DNA from: Couchioplanes azureus
GTDB taxonomy: Bacteria > Actinomycetota > Actinomycetes > Mycobacteriales > Micromonosporaceae
Assembly: GCF_014648355.1 (NCBI RefSeq)
Contig: NZ_BMQY01000006.1
Coordinates: forward strand, 1-64,000
Length of the DNA: 64,000 nt
Direction: 5' to 3'
Shown piece by piece: positions 25,224 through 33,261 of this stretch. Positions within the stretch are counted from its first letter, which is position 1; each line of letters opens with the position of its first letter. The position numbers and the translations under genes were made by a program. The notes under the pieces were generated by a model. It had not been told where the DNA came from and did no database searches. It worked only from the letters and a program-made list of their open reading frames with translations.

Positions 25224-26649
25224 CCCGCTCCGGCCGGTGTGCGCCCGGTGACCGCGGCCGCGGCACCGCGACGGGCGCCGGCGCCACCACCACCGCCGCG
25301 CCGCCCAGGCCGATGCCCGCATAGACGACCGGCCGGGCCCACCGCAGCACCAGGCCGTAGAGCACCCCGAGCAGGGCGGTGGCGGCGGCCGCGACGACCA
25401 GTTCCGGAAAGCTCAGGTACGCCAGGTACGTCAGCACGCCCAGCAGCACCGTCGACACCCCGGGAGCCAGGAACCGGCGCAGGACCCCCTCGCCCTCCGG
25501 ATGACGGTTGAGGAACACCAGCGCCGCCAGCGAGGCGAGCGCCAGCAGGACGACGATGCCGAGGGCGCCGCCGACCGCCAGCCGGCTCCCGAGCGCCACG
25601 ACCGGCCGGTCGAGGAGGACGCAGCCGCCGATGATCAGGCCGCCGGTGAGGCTCTGCGTGAGCGAGGCCGGACGCCACGCGCCGAGCCCGGCGGAGAGCA
25701 CCCGCTCCCGGCCGAGGGCCAGGAGATAGCGGACGACGGTGTGGTGCAGGGCCAGCATGGCGGCGAGCAGGCCGGCGACCACCAGCGCCCGGCCGAGCGG
25801 GACCGTCCACGACGGCAGGCGGGTGGCCGCGAGGTCGAAGGCGAGCTCGGGCCCGCGGGCGGCGGCCGCGGCGGCGATCCGGCCGGGACCGGTCGCCACG
25901 GCCGTCGCCCAGCTCGCCGCGGCGTACAGCAGGGCCAGGAGCAGGACGGACGCGACGGCGGCGCGGGCGGTCGTGCTGCGCGGGCGGCGGACGTCCGCCG
26001 CATGGGTGACCGCCGTCTCGAAGCCGACGAAGGCGAACGCACCGACGACGAGCAGCAGCCCGAGCACCGGGCGGGACACCTCCCCCAGGTGGCCGGGGTG
26101 CAGCGCGGCCCAGGACACCCGGCCGCCACCGGGGTCGAGCAGGTTCGCCACCGCGTACCCGGCGACCAGCACGATCCCGCCGGACACCGGCACGGCCAGC
26201 AGCCGGGCGGTGGCCGCCGGGCTCAGCAGCAGGCCGCAGAGCGCGACCACGACCCAGCACGCCGCGGCGACCGCCCACCAGGGCGCGTCGATCAGCGGTG
26301 CGGCCGCCGCGCCGACCGTGCCGTAGAGCCCCACCTGCAGGGCGTTGTAGGAGAGCAGCGCCAGCCACGCGGCGCCGACGCCCGCCGGGCGGCCGAGTCC
26401 GCGGGCGACGAAGGAGTACAGCGCTCCCGGGCCCGGCAGCCGGCGGATCATGCCGGTGCAGCCCACCAGGAAGAGCAGCAGGAGGGCGCCGAGGGCGAGG
26501 AAGAGCAGCGGCAGGGCCGGCAGGCCGCTGTCGGCGTACGCGCCCGGCACGACGGCGGTGACGACGGTCAGCGGGGTCGCCGCGGCGAGCGCGAAGCACG
26601 CGACGGAGGCGCCGCCGAGGCGTCCCGCCGCCACAGGAGGCGGGGGCAT
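25204..26649 (-). CDS. APC-superfamily amino acid permease
   Basis: 481 residues with about 12-13 membrane helices. The N-terminus (FALAAATPLTVVTAVVPGAYADSG) followed by LPGPGALYSFVARGLGRPAGVGAAWLALLSYNA is the unwound-helix GPG region and helix 3 pattern of APC transporters, and VGAFAFVGFETAVTHAADVRRP is the helix 6-7 signature. It should couple amino acid or amine uptake to a cation gradient, or exchange substrates. The substrate cannot be named. The C-terminus is basic. Its stop overlaps the orphan gene's end. Confidence 0.85.
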   Translation of the reverse strand: MPPPPVAAGRLGGASVACFALAAATPLTVVTAVVPGAYADSGLPALPLLFLALGALLLLFLVGCTGMIRRLPGPGALYSFVARGLGRPAGVGAAWLALLSYNALQVGLYGTVGAAAAPLIDAPWWAVAAACWVVVALCGLLLSPAATARLLAVPVSGGIVLVAGYAVANLLDPGGGRVSWAALHPGHLGEVSRPVLGLLLVVGAFAFVGFETAVTHAADVRRPRSTTARAAVASVLLLALLYAAASWATAVATGPGRIAAAAAARGPELAFDLAATRLPSWTVPLGRALVVAGLLAAMLALHHTVVRYLLALGRERVLSAGLGAWRPASLTQSLTGGLIIGGCVLLDRPVVALGSRLAVGGALGIVVLLALASLAALVFLNRHPEGEGVLRRFLAPGVSTVLLGVLTYLAYLSFPELVVAAAATALLGVLYGLVLRWARPVVYAGIGLGGAAVVVAPAPVAVPRPRSPGAHRPERVNRLAG

Positions 26650-26831
26650 CGCTTCATCTGACGCCCCGAGGTCCCGGCTATCAACCCTTTGTCATCTATC
26701 AGTAACTACAGGTGAGAAGGTTGGCCTGCTCGATAGAGGAACGCCGATGCCGTTCCGGCCGCGGCGGCGCCGGTGCAGAACGGTCGCCGGAAACGCTCAG
26801 TTTGCGGCCAGGCGGACCGACAGACCAGGTC

Positions 26832-29093
26832 ATGGGCATGCTCGCAACTCAGCAGCAACTGACGGCGTTCCTCTCCGCCGTGGCTGACCGGCCGGACGGA
26901 CCCGCGGCGCAGTACGCGGCCGTCGAGTGTGCCGCGCGTGCCCTGGAAACCGACGCCGCCGTGCTCATCATCGACTCCGGCGTGGTCGCCTCGGTCGGCC
27001 TCCGCGCCGAGCAGGTGCCGATCGCCGCCGTGCAGCAGGCCGCGGCCGAGCACCGCGACACCTTCGACCTGGCGGGCGTCACCTACGACATCGCGTACGC
27101 CCACATCAGCGGCCCGGCGAACGGCCTGCTGGTCGTCGGCCGCCGCCAGGGCCCGTTCTCCGACGAGGACGTCTCGCTGCTGCGCGGGATGGCCCGGGTG
27201 CTCGAGCTCGGCCTCCAGACGCTGCACCTCGGGGAGGCGCAACGGCGGCAGGCCGAGGAGAACGAGAGGCTCGCCGGCTCCCTCCAGGAACGGCAGCGCC
27301 TCTTCGAACACCTCAGCCGGATCCAGCGCCTGATCGCCCGCCGCGCCCCGCTGCAGAAGATCCTCGACTCGATCACCACCAGCGCGACCGAGCTGCTCGG
27401 CCTGGAGATCGGCTCGCTCAACGTGCTGGAGCGGGACGACCCTTCGGTCGGCAGCATGGTCTCCAGCGTCGGCTTCCCGCCGGACATCCTGCCCAAGATG
27501 AAGCGTGTCCCGCTGCCCTCGGCGGGTGCCGCCGGCCTGGCCGTCATGACCAACGAGCTGGTCCTGGTCGAGGACTACGAGAACAGCCCCTTCGCCATCC
27601 CCGACGTCGTCCGGTCGCGCCTGCGGGCCGTCATGGCGGTACCCGTCCACGAGAACGGCGCGGTCGTCGGCTGCCTCACCGTCGGCACGTACAAGGGCCC
27701 GCGGCAGTGGGACAAGCAGTCCCAGGAGGTGCTGAGGGCGTTCGCCGAGCACGTGAGCCTGGCGCTGACCGACGCGCAGACCCTCGAGGCGATGAACCAG
27801 GCCTTCCACGACTCGCTGACCGGGCTGGCCAGCCGTGCGCTGTTCCTGAACCGGCTCGACGGCGCCTTCGCGTCGGCCCGGGAGGCAGGCACCGGGCTCG
27901 CGGTCCTCTTCGTCGACCTGGACCGCTTCAAGGTCGTCAACGACTCCCTCGGCCACGCCGCCGGTGACCTGCTGCTGACCGGCGTCGCCGGACGCCTCAA
28001 GGCCTGCCTGCGCCCGCTCGACTCGGCGGCCCGGCTCGGCGGCGACGAGTTCGCGGTGCTGCTCCCGGCGGCGCACGGCGTGGACGAGGCCGTACCCGTG
28101 GCCGAGCGCATCCTGCAGGCGCTGCGCGAACCGTTCGACCTGGCCGGCAAGGAGACGTTCGTCAGCTGCAGCGTGGGCATCGCGTACAGCCCGGCCGGCG
28201 CGATCGACGGCGCCCAGGAGCTCATGGTCCAGGCCGACCTGGCCATGTACCAGGCGAAGAAGGCCGGCAAGGACCGCGTCGAGATCTTCGAGCCCGCGAT
28301 GCAGAAGTCCTTTCAGGCCGGGCTCCAGCTGGAGGCGGACCTGCGCCGCGCGGTAGTCCGGCACGAGTTCACGCTGCGCTACCAGCCGATCGTGCACCTG
28401 CGTACGGGCGAGATCACCGGCCTGGAGGCCCTGGTCCGCTGGCAGCACCCGGAGCGCGGCATCATCCCGCCGCTGGACTTCGTCCCGCTCGCCGAGGAGA
28501 CCGGGATGATCGTGCAGATCGGCGAATGGGTCCTGCGCGAGGCCTGCCGGCAGGCGGCCGCCTGGAACGCCCGCCGGGAGGGCCGGCGTCCCCTGAGCGT
28601 CAGCGTCAACCTGTCGGCGCTCCAGCTCGACCAGGCCGACCTGCCGGAGACGGTGGCCCAGGCCCTCGCGGACAGCGGCCTCCCGGCATCGTGCCTGGTG
28701 CTCGAACTCACCGAGTCGCTGTTGGTGGACCACCGGACGTCGACGCTGCGCCACCTCGAGCGGATCAAGGCGCTGGGCGTACGGCTGGCCATCGACGACT
28801 TCGGTACGGGGTACTCGTCGCTGGCGTACCTGCGCCGCTTCCCGGTCGACATCATCAAGATCGACAAGAGCTTCGTGGACGACGTCGGCGACGTGCCGGC
28901 GGCGGCCGCCCTGACCCTCGGCATCATCCAGCTCGGCCAGGCCCTCAGCCTCTCCACGATCGCGGAGGGCATCGAGAAGGCGGGACAGCTGAGCGAGCTG
29001 GCGGAGGGCAACTGCGAGCTCGGGCAGGGCTACTACTTCGCGGAGCCCCTCACCGAGCAGGCGATGGGAGAGCTGCTCCTCACCCAGCCCTGA
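26832..29093 (+). CDS. GAF-GGDEF-EAL protein (c-di-GMP turnover)
   Basis: 753 residues from ATG 26832. Two GAF-like regions (~25-130 and ~165-320) with a coiled helix between (EAQRRQAEENERLAGSLQERQR), then GGDEF (intact RLGGDEF, residues 403-407) and EAL (intact EALVRW, Glu near 532; downstream DDFGTGYSS, KIDKSFV and EGIE are kept). Both active sites look competent, so it may be bifunctional, with GAF ligands setting direction. No membrane segments, so cytosolic. In actinomycetes c-di-GMP sets the vegetative/sporulation balance through BldD and WhiG-RsiG. The 182-base upstream gap is unusually AT-rich near 26685-26710. Confidence 0.92.
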   Translation: MGMLATQQQLTAFLSAVADRPDGPAAQYAAVECAARALETDAAVLIIDSGVVASVGLRAEQVPIAAVQQAAAEHRDTFDLAGVTYDIAYAHISGPANGLLVVGRRQGPFSDEDVSLLRGMARVLELGLQTLHLGEAQRRQAEENERLAGSLQERQRLFEHLSRIQRLIARRAPLQKILDSITTSATELLGLEIGSLNVLERDDPSVGSMVSSVGFPPDILPKMKRVPLPSAGAAGLAVMTNELVLVEDYENSPFAIPDVVRSRLRAVMAVPVHENGAVVGCLTVGTYKGPRQWDKQSQEVLRAFAEHVSLALTDAQTLEAMNQAFHDSLTGLASRALFLNRLDGAFASAREAGTGLAVLFVDLDRFKVVNDSLGHAAGDLLLTGVAGRLKACLRPLDSAARLGGDEFAVLLPAAHGVDEAVPVAERILQALREPFDLAGKETFVSCSVGIAYSPAGAIDGAQELMVQADLAMYQAKKAGKDRVEIFEPAMQKSFQAGLQLEADLRRAVVRHEFTLRYQPIVHLRTGEITGLEALVRWQHPERGIIPPLDFVPLAEETGMIVQIGEWVLREACRQAAAWNARREGRRPLSVSVNLSALQLDQADLPETVAQALADSGLPASCLVLELTESLLVDHRTSTLRHLERIKALGVRLAIDDFGTGYSSLAYLRRFPVDIIKIDKSFVDDVGDVPAAAALTLGIIQLGQALSLSTIAEGIEKAGQLSELAEGNCELGQGYYFAEPLTEQAMGELLLTQP

Positions 29094-29114
29094 CCCGGTC
29101 CGCTCCGCACTCCG

Positions 29115-29474
29115 TCAGCCGGACACGCGGCCCGCCAGGTAGCCGATCGAGGCCGCGCCCAGGCCCGCGAGGACGCTGCCGAGGGCGTAGGCACCCGCAA
29201 GCGCGCGGCGCCCGGCCCGGACCAGCCCCACCGTCTCGAACCCGAACGTCGAGTAGGTGGTCAGCGCCCCGCAGAACCCCGTGCCCAGCAACGCGGCGAC
29301 CGCCGGGGCGACGGGCAGCCCGACCAGAAAGCCCAGCAGCAACGACCCGGCGACATTGACGATCAGCGTGCCCCACGGCACCGGCGACTCGCGCCTGGCC
29401 CGCACATACCGATCGGTCAGGTACCGCAGCGGCGCACCCACCGCCGCGCCCACCGCCACCAGCAGCACGGTCAC
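29115..29474 (-). CDS. crcB: CrcB/Fluc fluoride channel subunit 2
   Basis: 119 residues with four membrane helices and the Fluc marks: GAPLRYLTDRYV, PWGTLIVNVAGSLLLGFLVG (pore Asn), GTGFCGALTTYSTFGFE (central Na-site and Phe-box residues). Fluc channels are dual-topology dimers that let fluoride out of the cytosol; actinobacteria often carry two genes for a heterodimer. The GTG start overlaps the upstream partner's stop by the four bases GTGA, indicating coupled translation. Confidence 0.9.
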   Translation of the reverse strand: MTVLLVAVGAAVGAPLRYLTDRYVRARRESPVPWGTLIVNVAGSLLLGFLVGLPVAPAVAALLGTGFCGALTTYSTFGFETVGLVRAGRRALAGAYALGSVLAGLGAASIGYLAGRVSG

Positions 29475-29929
29475 CGGAACACCGCCGCTTCGGTGAGGGC
29501 GGTGCCGAGCCACACCGCGGCCAGCGCCCCGACGAGGGTCGCGGCCAGGTAGGTCAGTGCGGTGCCCGGCGCGGCCCGGAGGACGTCGACGGTCGCGGTG
29601 GAGAAGGTCGTGTAGCCGCCCAGGACGCCGACGCCCCAGAACGGGCGAAGCAAGCGCTGCTCCGGACGGAAGCGGCGGATGAGCACCATGAGCACGCCGA
29701 TCAGGAAGCAACCGGTCACGTTGACAATCCACGTCGCCCAGGCGAAGCCCGCCGGCTCGTGCGGCCAGGCGACGGCGATGCCATGACGCGCCAGGGCGCC
29801 CACCACCCCGCCCGCCGAAACCGCGGCGAGGACCAGCCCCGAACCACCGCCGTCGCGAGAACCCCCGTCCTGGGCGGGAGCGGGTCCGCCGGCCGGGGCG
29901 TCGCCGGGGCAGGCGGCTTCCGGATCCAC
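29471..29929 (-). CDS. crcB: CrcB/Fluc fluoride channel subunit 1
   Basis: 152 residues. A ~30-residue polar Gly/Asp-rich N-terminal extension comes before four helices with GGVVGALARHGIA, WATWIVNVTGCFLIGV and GVLGGYTTFSTATVD, the Fluc core motifs. It forms the first member of the fluoride-export pair. GTG start at 29929. I looked for the fluoride (crcB) riboswitch in the leader and did not find its conserved blocks. Confidence 0.88.
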   Translation of the reverse strand: MDPEAACPGDAPAGGPAPAQDGGSRDGGGSGLVLAAVSAGGVVGALARHGIAVAWPHEPAGFAWATWIVNVTGCFLIGVLMVLIRRFRPEQRLLRPFWGVGVLGGYTTFSTATVDVLRAAPGTALTYLAATLVGALAAVWLGTALTEAAVFR

Positions 29930-30077
29930 GGGATCACGCTAGCCCAGCACCAACCCGGTGCGACGCAGCGACTCCGGGCGTGTACGGCGACGACGGCCGT
30001 GACCACCAGGCCGGACGGAACCGGTCGAGCGGGGGCGGCGGCTGATCGGAGCGGTCAGCCGCCGCTGCGACCGAGCC

Positions 30078-30881
30078 CTATCGGGAGGCGGCTCGGCGGT
30101 ATTGGCGGATCGCCAGGGGCATGAAGACGACGAGCGCGGCGCCGATCCAGATGAGGCTGTAGGCGACCGGATTGCGCAGCGCCCAGGTGTCCGGGACCGG
30201 GACGGCGGGGTTGGTGTTGCCGAAGAGCTCGCGGGCGGCCTGGGTCACCGAGGAGACCGGGTTCCATTCGGCGATGAACTTGACCACCGTGGGGAGGTTG
30301 CCGGTGGGCACGAAGGTGTTGGCGATGAAGGTCATCGGGAAGATGACGATGAAGCTGGCGTTGTTGACCACCTCCGGCGTGCGGACCGAGAGGCCGACGA
30401 CCGCCATGATCCAGGAGATCGCGTAGGCGAACGTCAGCAGCAGGACGACCGCGAGGATCGCCTCGGGCACCGACGAGCGGACCCGCCAGCCGACGACCAG
30501 GCCGGAGAGGGCCATGACCACGAACGTGACGAGGTTGATGCCGACGTCCGCGGCCGTGCGGCCCAGCAGCACGGCAGAGCCCGACATGGGCAGCGTGCGG
30601 AACCGGTCGATGATGCCTTTCTGCAGGTCCTCGGCGAGGCTCGCACCCGTCCAGGTCGCGCCGAAGACGACGGTCTGGACGAAGATGCCGGCCATGAGGA
30701 ACTCGCGGTAGTTGACCCCGGGCACCTCGATCGCGCTGCCGAAGACGTAGGCGAACAGCAGGACGAACATGATCGGGGACAGGGTCGAGAAGACCAGCAC
30801 GTCCGGGACGCGCTTGATCTTCAGCAGATTGCGGCGGGTGATGACCGCGCCGTCCGCGAAGGCGGAGACCACGGCGTTCAT
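30078..30881 (-). CDS. DrrB-type ABC-2 permease (second system)
   Basis: 267 residues, six membrane helices. Carries SPIMFVLLFAYVFGSAI, the LQKGIIDRFRTLPMSGSAVL cytoplasmic motif, FPMTFIANTFVPTGNLP and WNPVSSVTQAARELFGN, all DrrB-like. ATG 30881 lies inside the stop of the ATPase gene (ATGA), so both are coupled. It is only distantly similar to the permease at 5.2-6.1 kb, so this is a second exporter and not a recent duplicate. Cargo unknown. Confidence 0.88.
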   Translation of the reverse strand: MNAVVSAFADGAVITRRNLLKIKRVPDVLVFSTLSPIMFVLLFAYVFGSAIEVPGVNYREFLMAGIFVQTVVFGATWTGASLAEDLQKGIIDRFRTLPMSGSAVLLGRTAADVGINLVTFVVMALSGLVVGWRVRSSVPEAILAVVLLLTFAYAISWIMAVVGLSVRTPEVVNNASFIVIFPMTFIANTFVPTGNLPTVVKFIAEWNPVSSVTQAARELFGNTNPAVPVPDTWALRNPVAYSLIWIGAALVVFMPLAIRQYRRAASR

Positions 30882-31882
30882 CGCACGACCTCCTCTTCGA
30901 GGGAGCCGGCACTCGGCGAGGCCGCCGGGGACTCGGCGGCGTGACCGGTCAGCTCGAGGAAGACGTCGTCGAGCGTGGGGCGGCGTACGCCGACGTCCAT
31001 GACCGACACCCCGGCCTCGTCGAGCCGGCGCAGCGCGTCGACCAGCACCGCCGCGGCGGGTCTGCCACCGTCCACCGGCGCGGACAGCTTGCGGGTGTGC
31101 TCGTCGACGCCGACCCGGCCCCGGCACGCCTGGCCGAGGGCCTCCGCAGCCTCGCGCACCCGGCCGGGCTCCGCGATCACCATCTCGATCACCTCGCCTC
31201 CGACCTGCGACTTCAGCTGGTCGGGGGTGCCTTCGGCGATGACCCGGCCGCGGTCCACCACGACGATGGAATCCGCCAGCCGATCGGCCTCCTCGAGGTA
31301 CTGCGTCGTCAGCAGCACGGTGGTGCCGCCGGCCACCAGGTCGGCCAGGGTGGCCCACATCTCCGTGCGGCTGCGCGGGTCGAGCCCGGTGGTGGGCTCG
31401 TCCAGGAACAGCACCTGGGGCCGGGCCACCAGGGCACCGGCCAGGTCGAGCCGCCGCCGCATGCCGCCGGAGTAGGTCTTGACCGGCCGGTTCGCGGCGT
31501 CCTCCAGCCGGAACTGCTCCAGTAGCTCGCGGGCTCGTGCCGCGGACGGCTTCCGGCCCAGGTGGTAGAGGCGTCCCACCATGTCCAGGTTCTCGAAGCC
31601 GGTCAGGTATTCGTCCACCGCCGCATACTGACCGGAGACCCCGATGCGTTCCCGGACCCGTCGCGGCTCCCGCAGCACGTCGATGCCGAGGACCTGCGCC
31701 CGGCCGGAGTCGGGTTGCAGCAGGGTCGTGAGGACCCGTACGCATGTCGTCTTGCCTGCCCCGTTCGGCCCGAGCAGGCCCAGCACGGTGCCCTCGGCAA
31801 TCTCCAGATGGAGACCGTCGAGGGCCTTGACCTCCCCGTATGTCTTCACGAGGCTGTCTGCCACCACCGCCATCGTCGTCAT
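30878..31882 (-). CDS. DrrA-type ABC transporter ATP-binding protein (second system)
   Basis: 334 residues. Walker A GPNGAGKTT, GVSGQYAAVDEYLTG, signature YSGGMRRRLDLA, Walker B VLFLDEPTTGLDP, TTQYLEEAD switch, and the C-terminal DrrA domain ending VRRPTLDDVFLELTGH plus a short Ser/Glu tail. ATG 31882 is chosen; ATG 31873 is close. Paired with the permease at 30078-30881. No regulator gene is adjacent, unlike the first Drr pair. Function is export of a drug, lipid or metabolite; no closer call is possible. Confidence 0.9.
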   Translation of the reverse strand: MTTMAVVADSLVKTYGEVKALDGLHLEIAEGTVLGLLGPNGAGKTTCVRVLTTLLQPDSGRAQVLGIDVLREPRRVRERIGVSGQYAAVDEYLTGFENLDMVGRLYHLGRKPSAARARELLEQFRLEDAANRPVKTYSGGMRRRLDLAGALVARPQVLFLDEPTTGLDPRSRTEMWATLADLVAGGTTVLLTTQYLEEADRLADSIVVVDRGRVIAEGTPDQLKSQVGGEVIEMVIAEPGRVREAAEALGQACRGRVGVDEHTRKLSAPVDGGRPAAAVLVDALRRLDEAGVSVMDVGVRRPTLDDVFLELTGHAAESPAASPSAGSLEEEVVR

Positions 31883-32078
31883 GCTGAGCGACGCTACGCG
31901 CGCCCTCCGACAATTTCCGTCCCGTGGCCCCGCACGGCGGGGACGCACGGGAGGCCGGGGACGGGCGTGGCGGCGCTCGTCCCCGGCCTCGTCCGGGCAC
32001 GCTGCGCGCCACCGGCGTCGAGGCCGGCGGGCGCGCGAAGGATCGCGTGGCCGTCCACTGTAGGGGAACCGGTCCCGA

Positions 32079-33113
32079 TCAGCACGGGACACCCTGGGGC
32101 GGCGCCGCGGCGAGCACCGGGGGAACCGGCGGCCCCGGCTCGGGACCGCGCTTGACCATCCGGTACGCCTGCCGGAGCCCGGCGTACAGCGGATAGCTGC
32201 CGAGGCGAACCAGGCGGTGCTTGAGGCCGGGATGGCCCGGATAGCCGTCCGGCAGGTAGCGGCGGTAGTACGCGACCAGGCGCCGGAAGAAGGCCCGCCG
32301 CTGCCGGGGGTGCAGGCGGCCGTCGTTGCCCGCGACCACCAGCAGGTGGTCGACCATCAAGGTGAACAGCTGGTGACGCAGCCAGGGCTCGCAGCCGCGG
32401 GCCGAGACCCAGGACAGCATCCGGTCGTACTGGTCGAAGACCTCGAAGTGGCGTTCGCTGCGGGTGGCGGTGATCGCACCGAGACGGCCGATCCGGTAGT
32501 GGTAGCAGACCCGGTCGAGGACGGCGATCCGCTGCGCGGCGATCAGCACCGGGTTGCTGAACGAGACGTCTTCGTACCATCCGGGCACGAAGCGCAGCCC
32601 GGCCTCCGCCAGCAGCCCGCGGCGCACGATCCGGTTCCAGGCCGTGTGCTGGAGCCGGATGAGGCTGGCGAGGCTCGGGTCGCGCAGCACGCCGCTGCTC
32701 GCGTCGGACGCCGCCCGGCCGTCCTCGTGCACCCGGAGGTGGTCGATCAGCAGGACGTCGGGCTGCTCCGCGCGCAGGCGGTCGAGCACCGCCCGCACCG
32801 AACCGTCGGGCAGCCAGTCGTCGCTGTCGACGAACCAGACATAGGTGCCGCGAGCCTCCGCCAGCCCCGCGTTGCGCGCCCGTCCCAGGCCGACGTTCTG
32901 ACTCAGATGCACCACTCGCAGGTCGCCGTGGCGGGCCGCGTACGCGTCCAGCATCGCCCCGCAGCCGTCCGGCGACGCGTCGTCGACCGCGATGACCTCG
33001 ACCGACGCCGCCTCCTGCGGGTTCAGGCCGGCCCGGATCGAGTCGAGGCACTGGTGGAGATAGCCCTCGACCCGGTACACGGGCACGACCACCGACAACA
33101 GCACGGTATTCAT
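32079..33113 (-). CDS. Family 2 glycosyltransferase
   Basis: 344 residues. The N-terminal GT-A fold is clear: LSVVVPVYRVEGYLHQCLDSI, VIAVDDASPDGC, GLGRARNAGLAEARGTYVWFVDSDDW (DxD). The middle has a RHGLLAEAGL-type acceptor segment and WYEDVSFSNP, as in capsule or teichoic-acid-type GT2 enzymes, and the C-terminal ~90 residues are Arg/Tyr-rich and may hug the membrane. It adds a sugar or sugar-phosphate to an envelope polymer. It stands alone between the exporter and a GGDEF-EAL gene. Confidence 0.85.
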   Translation of the reverse strand: MNTVLLSVVVPVYRVEGYLHQCLDSIRAGLNPQEAASVEVIAVDDASPDGCGAMLDAYAARHGDLRVVHLSQNVGLGRARNAGLAEARGTYVWFVDSDDWLPDGSVRAVLDRLRAEQPDVLLIDHLRVHEDGRAASDASSGVLRDPSLASLIRLQHTAWNRIVRRGLLAEAGLRFVPGWYEDVSFSNPVLIAAQRIAVLDRVCYHYRIGRLGAITATRSERHFEVFDQYDRMLSWVSARGCEPWLRHQLFTLMVDHLLVVAGNDGRLHPRQRRAFFRRLVAYYRRYLPDGYPGHPGLKHRLVRLGSYPLYAGLRQAYRMVKRGPEPGPPVPPVLAAAPPQGVPC

Positions 33114-33261
33114 CCTGATCACGCTCGACCCCCCGGGTGACGAACGGCCGAACGGGGGTTGTCCGGAACACGTCGGGGGTGAGGCGGGGCGCAAATTCTC
33201 ACGCCCGGCGCCCGGCGACCGATGGAGGCGGTACCGGATCGGTGGCTGGAGGGGGTAAGGC

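Noticed and set aside
26650-26831. c-di-GMP riboswitch before the GGDEF-EAL gene
   Set aside because: The region is AT-rich, but the conserved blocks of GEMM-type aptamers are absent.
29930-30060. Fluoride (crcB) riboswitch upstream of the fluoride-channel genes
   Set aside because: I searched the leader by eye on the minus strand and did not find the conserved pseudoknot blocks.
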